From Phycisphaerales bacterium (GTDB lineage Bacteria; Planctomycetota; Phycisphaerae; Phycisphaerales; SM1A02): a stretch of DNA of 16,234 bases. This document shows, piece after piece, positions 13,599 through 16,234 of this stretch. The stretch lies in contig JASMLY010000024.1 of assembly GCA_030748455.1 (NCBI GenBank), positions 1 through 16,234 on the forward strand, read 5' to 3'. Below the pieces are notes generated by a model. It saw nothing but the letters and a program-made list of their open reading frames with translations. It had not been told where the DNA came from and did no database searches. Each line of letters opens with the position of its first letter. Position 1 is the stretch's first letter. A program made the translations under genes and the position numbers.

Positions 13599-14761
13599 TC
13601 TGGGCGAAACGTAGTCAAGCACGCTGTGTGTCCATGTAAAAACGATTGCCCACCGACGGGTCCAATCTCACCCGCGGCGAAGAAGCCTGCAATAGGAACC
13701 TCACCAAGCCGCTCGCGGATGATCGTGAGATCATGATCATCTTCATCGAAAAGGCTCTTTCCTCTGCCATTACACGTTACAAGCAAACCTGCAAATGGTG
13801 TATCGCTCAGCTGCTGTGCATCAAGCAGCAATTGTAGATCTTCGACAGCTGTTTGCGCATCTCTGACGTGAAACTGCACCGTTTTGCCGAGTCGGTAAAA
13901 CTCTCCTGCAGCAACGCCTTTTCGTTTCCGATCTAATCCCATGACAGAGCGGACGAGAAAATCTCCTCGTCCAAAATGATCTTTGTGTTCATCAATCACG
14001 CCACCGAGTAACAGTCCACCCTCAAGCAATGCTCGATCATGTTCTGATGCGCTTTTAGATAACTCAGCAAGTTGATCGAGTGCGGGTTTCCCCCCGAGTT
14101 CTAAGACGACATTTCCATCGACCTTGGTCACACGGAGTGGTTTTCCAATAGGACGACAACCCTGACTTACAAGACAATCAATTTGTACAGGACCAGAAAT
14201 TGTCAGACCAACCCCACCTGATTTCATACTTTGATCATTCAAAATGATTCTGTTATACGAGGCAGTCGAAGCACCCGAAGCCATACCTCCGATGATTGGG
14301 AGGAAGGGTGATCTGCTATTCGTCAAGGCGGGAAGCAGGCGAGTTATAGGTGTTGAAAATGGATCCGCAAAGAAAAAAACTGCTTTTGAGTCTTCCCGCA
14401 AACCAATCCATTCTGGAATCTCATGAGGTGTTGAGATCGGCACGGGTTTCGATGGTGAAGTTGTCCAAGGGGTAAGTGTCACGCCCGGCATGTGCATAGC
14501 GATGGCGGAAAGACCAGCATCACCCTCTAACTCTAGATCACACCCAACGACAGCCTCCGTTGTAACGCCAATAATTATTTTTGGAGAGAGTGCGCGGCGA
14601 ATATCTTCCACAGCTTCTTCTAGAGTTTCTCTGTGATGGAAACTTGCAAACACAAAAACCAAATCTGTTTTTCCAGACATCGCATTCGCAAGCAGACTCG
14701 CTACTTCGATCGAAGCAGTCCGTGTATCTAGGTGTTCACTGATTGCGGCAGCACCGCGCAT
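13592..14761 (-). CDS. Free-standing FIST-domain protein (FIST_N plus FIST_C)
   Basis: A 389-residue soluble protein made only of the two halves of a FIST sensory module. The N half (about 20-215) shows DLVFVFASFHHRE, IIIGVTTEAVVG and the GGMASGAS loop (158-165). The C half (about 225-385) ends in the FIST_C signature: GLLVTCNGRGKSLF (325-338), then HD, then VPIAGFFAAGEIGPVGG (355-371) and FLHGHTACL. FIST domains were proposed from genomic context to bind small ligands, possibly amino acids, in signalling proteins. Here no kinase, cyclase or methyl-accepting domain is attached, and there is no signal peptide or membrane helix. It begins 10 bases after lat, with its ribosome site GAAGG (14769-14773) overlapping the lat stop, so it is in the same operon. 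A role in sensing or handling lysine or its product is an inference. Confidence 0.88.
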   Translation of the reverse strand: MRGAAAISEHLDTRTASIEVASLLANAMSGKTDLVFVFASFHHRETLEEAVEDIRRALSPKIIIGVTTEAVVGCDLELEGDAGLSAIAMHMPGVTLTPWTTSPSKPVPISTPHEIPEWIGLREDSKAVFFFADPFSTPITRLLPALTNSRSPFLPIIGGMASGASTASYNRIILNDQSMKSGGVGLTISGPVQIDCLVSQGCRPIGKPLRVTKVDGNVVLELGGKPALDQLAELSKSASEHDRALLEGGLLLGGVIDEHKDHFGRGDFLVRSVMGLDRKRKGVAAGEFYRLGKTVQFHVRDAQTAVEDLQLLLDAQQLSDTPFAGLLVTCNGRGKSLFDEDDHDLTIIRERLGEVPIAGFFAAGEIGPVGGQSFLHGHTACLTTFRPEE

Positions 14762-14771
14762 TGTCTTGCCT

Positions 14772-16100
14772 TCAAGCTGTCGCAGCTAGTGCTTTTGCAG
14801 CCATGGACGTACGGTTTAGCAATTCACTTGCGTCTTCCATCGTCATAACGAGTGGTAAACGGAAACGAACTGATTGGCGACCACAAGGTAATGCCAGTAC
14901 TTTTTCATGAAAGAGGGACTTCAACATCATCGCACGCTGATCAGGATTAGGCATCGTAAACGCAATCAACGATCCTTTGCCTCGGACGCTTGTGAAGAGA
15001 TCTGTTTCCTTTGCAATTTCACGAAGTCCCGTGATAATGTGCTCCCCTACTTGGGTAACAAGATCAGCTATGTTGTCACGCTCAATAATCTTAATGAACT
15101 GTGTACAGCGAACCATATCAACAAGATTACCTCCCCATGTTGAGTTAATACGACTTGATAATTTAAACACGTTGTCAGGGACTTCGTCGATACGAGCCCC
15201 TGCGTAAATGCCGCACGTTTGCGTTTTTTTCCCAAAAGAAACCACATCTGGTCGAACGTCAGTATGTTGCCAGAACCAAGGTTTTCCTGAGCCATAAAAA
15301 CCCGTTTGCACTTCGTCAAAGATTAATAAAGACTCGCGTTCGTCAGCAAATTGACGGATTTTTTGTAAAAACTCTGGGCGGAAATGGTTGTCGCCCCCTT
15401 CGCCCTGCATTGGCTCGATGATGATTGCTGCAATTCTGTTTGAGTGTTCTTCGTATGCTCGTTCAATCTCCGCACATGTCTGCGCTTCCATCGCTTCAAT
15501 GTCATTACAGATATTTCCATCATGATCAAATTCGCAATACGGTGTTGATACACGAGGCCAATTAAACTTCGGATACAGGCCAATTTTATCAGGCAGAGTA
15601 TTCGTCAAACTCATCGTGTACCCACTTCGCCCATGAAACGCTTGTTCGAAATGAAGAACAACTAAATCATTTACATCATCCAAAAAATTGACTCGACCGA
15701 GTTTTCGTGCTTTCCAATCAAAAGCTGTTTTCAATGCGTTTTCGACAGCAAGCGCACCCCCAGAAACCCAGAAATGATGGTCATATCCTTCAGGTGTAAC
15801 TTTTGACCCAAATGCTTCAACAAACTCTGCAAGTTCTGTTGTGTACAGATCTGAATTTGCAATTTTGTTGCGAGAAACTTTCAAAATTTCGTCACTAAAC
15901 GCACCTTCCATGAGTTCGGGGTGATTAAAGCCAAGGGGCCACGAAGCAAAACAAGTAAACGCATCCATAAAATCTTCACCAGAGGAAGAGTCGTGAATCC
16001 AGACACCTTTTGAGTTGTCAAGGTCGACAACCATGTCGTATCCATCAGCGAGTTGATACCGACTGAGTATTTTGTGAACTTCGTTGGGTTGAACGGTCAT
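14772..16100 (-). CDS. lat: L-lysine 6-transaminase
   Basis: A 442-residue PLP-dependent class III aminotransferase. It moves the epsilon-amino group of L-lysine to 2-oxoglutarate, giving glutamate and L-2-aminoadipate 6-semialdehyde, which closes to piperideine-6-carboxylate. Features: SGGALAVENALKTAF (113-127, phosphate-binding region), IIIEPMQGEGGD (226-237), LLIFDEVQTGF (258-268, Asp262 to the pyridine nitrogen), SFGKKTQTCGIYAG (288-301, Schiff-base Lys at 291 or 292) and RINSTWGGNLVDMVR (317-331). The last two stretches closely match the mycobacterial LAT subgroup and separate it from ornithine and GABA aminotransferases. The start ATG has AAAGG (16108-16112) 7 bases upstream. First gene of an operon with the FIST protein. 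No lysine-degradation partner, such as a semialdehyde dehydrogenase, is in the window. Confidence 0.93.
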   Translation of the reverse strand: MTVQPNEVHKILSRYQLADGYDMVVDLDNSKGVWIHDSSSGEDFMDAFTCFASWPLGFNHPELMEGAFSDEILKVSRNKIANSDLYTTELAEFVEAFGSKVTPEGYDHHFWVSGGALAVENALKTAFDWKARKLGRVNFLDDVNDLVVLHFEQAFHGRSGYTMSLTNTLPDKIGLYPKFNWPRVSTPYCEFDHDGNICNDIEAMEAQTCAEIERAYEEHSNRIAAIIIEPMQGEGGDNHFRPEFLQKIRQFADERESLLIFDEVQTGFYGSGKPWFWQHTDVRPDVVSFGKKTQTCGIYAGARIDEVPDNVFKLSSRINSTWGGNLVDMVRCTQFIKIIERDNIADLVTQVGEHIITGLREIAKETDLFTSVRGKGSLIAFTMPNPDQRAMMLKSLFHEKVLALPCGRQSVRFRLPLVMTMEDASELLNRTSMAAKALAATA

Positions 16101-16158
16101 ATTGTTGCCTTTCGGTGCATGTTATTTGTCTTTGTGGTTCCTTGGGATTTGAGCCCAA

Positions 16159-16175
16159 TTGGTAGATTATACCAA
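16159..16175 (-). promoter_or_regulatory. Extended -10 promoter for lat with overlapping inverted repeat
   Basis: On the - strand TGGTATAAT (16174-16166) is a perfect extended -10 element (TG-n-TATAAT), about 65 bases before the lat ATG. The -35 region is poor, which extended -10 promoters tolerate. Overlapping it is a 6+5+6 inverted repeat, TTGGTA-GATTA-TACCAA on + (16159-16175), well placed for a repressor to block polymerase. The leader (16101-16158) holds only the AAAGG ribosome site. I see no gene between 16176 and the window's right edge. Confidence 0.65.
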
Positions 16176-16234
16176 ACCAAAGTAAGGAATAAGTACATTT
16201 TAAACGCTCTAATCAACGATTCAGTGAGATCTTT

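Overview
The window is a gene-dense piece of a bacterial chromosome. There is no RNA gene, insertion sequence, CRISPR array or phage gene that I can support. I suggest a Planctomycetota member, probably of the class Phycisphaerae. The clues are an enlarged LolC/E-type permease next to nnrE, a TonB-like protein with a W-I-G-Y linker motif, a ClpC-type chaperone in a Gram-negative envelope setting, and secreted PD40-repeat proteins. This placement is from memory of family members, not a search. Base composition is moderate (mid-40s % GC by eye) and looks even along the window, with no compositional sign of transferred DNA. No gap between genes exceeds 300 bases. The longest is 215 bases upstream of clpC.

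Layout. Bases 1-1440 are the 3' part of gyrA. Bases 1537-3170 are a tight + strand operon: a single STAS-domain protein, ExbD, and a TonB-like energy transducer. It meets, stop codon over stop codon, a - strand pair running from 5157 to 3167: a membrane-anchored family 2 glycosyltransferase translationally coupled to surE. Back to back with that pair is the + strand group nnrE, a LolC/E-type permease and lolD (5181-8367). It is followed by clpC with its own 5' leader (8583-11108) and a strong hairpin terminator (11126-11162). An RluA-family pseudouridine synthase on the - strand (11876-11187) shares that terminator region. Its 5' end overlaps a divergent pair of exported proteins, a PD40 beta-propeller protein and a small lipoprotein (11867-13587). 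The right end is a - strand operon of L-lysine 6-transaminase (lat) followed by a free-standing FIST-domain protein (16100-13592). It is driven by an extended -10 promoter at 16166-16174 with an inverted repeat over it.

How the genes work together. Most are housekeeping or envelope genes: DNA topology, protein quality control, NAD(P)HX repair, nucleotide phosphatase, lipoprotein release from the inner membrane and proton-motive-force coupling to the outer membrane. The accessory-looking pieces are the STAS protein in the place where ExbB would be expected, the lat-FIST pair (possibly lysine metabolism with a matching sensor), and the exported PD40/lipoprotein pair. At the DNA level, several short inverted repeats sit over start codons, stop codons or promoters. 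Two genes without a Shine-Dalgarno sequence (STAS and nnrE) have a -10-like hexamer exactly 7 bases before ATG, which suggests leaderless transcripts. I did not find clear evidence of a wholly new multi-gene system.
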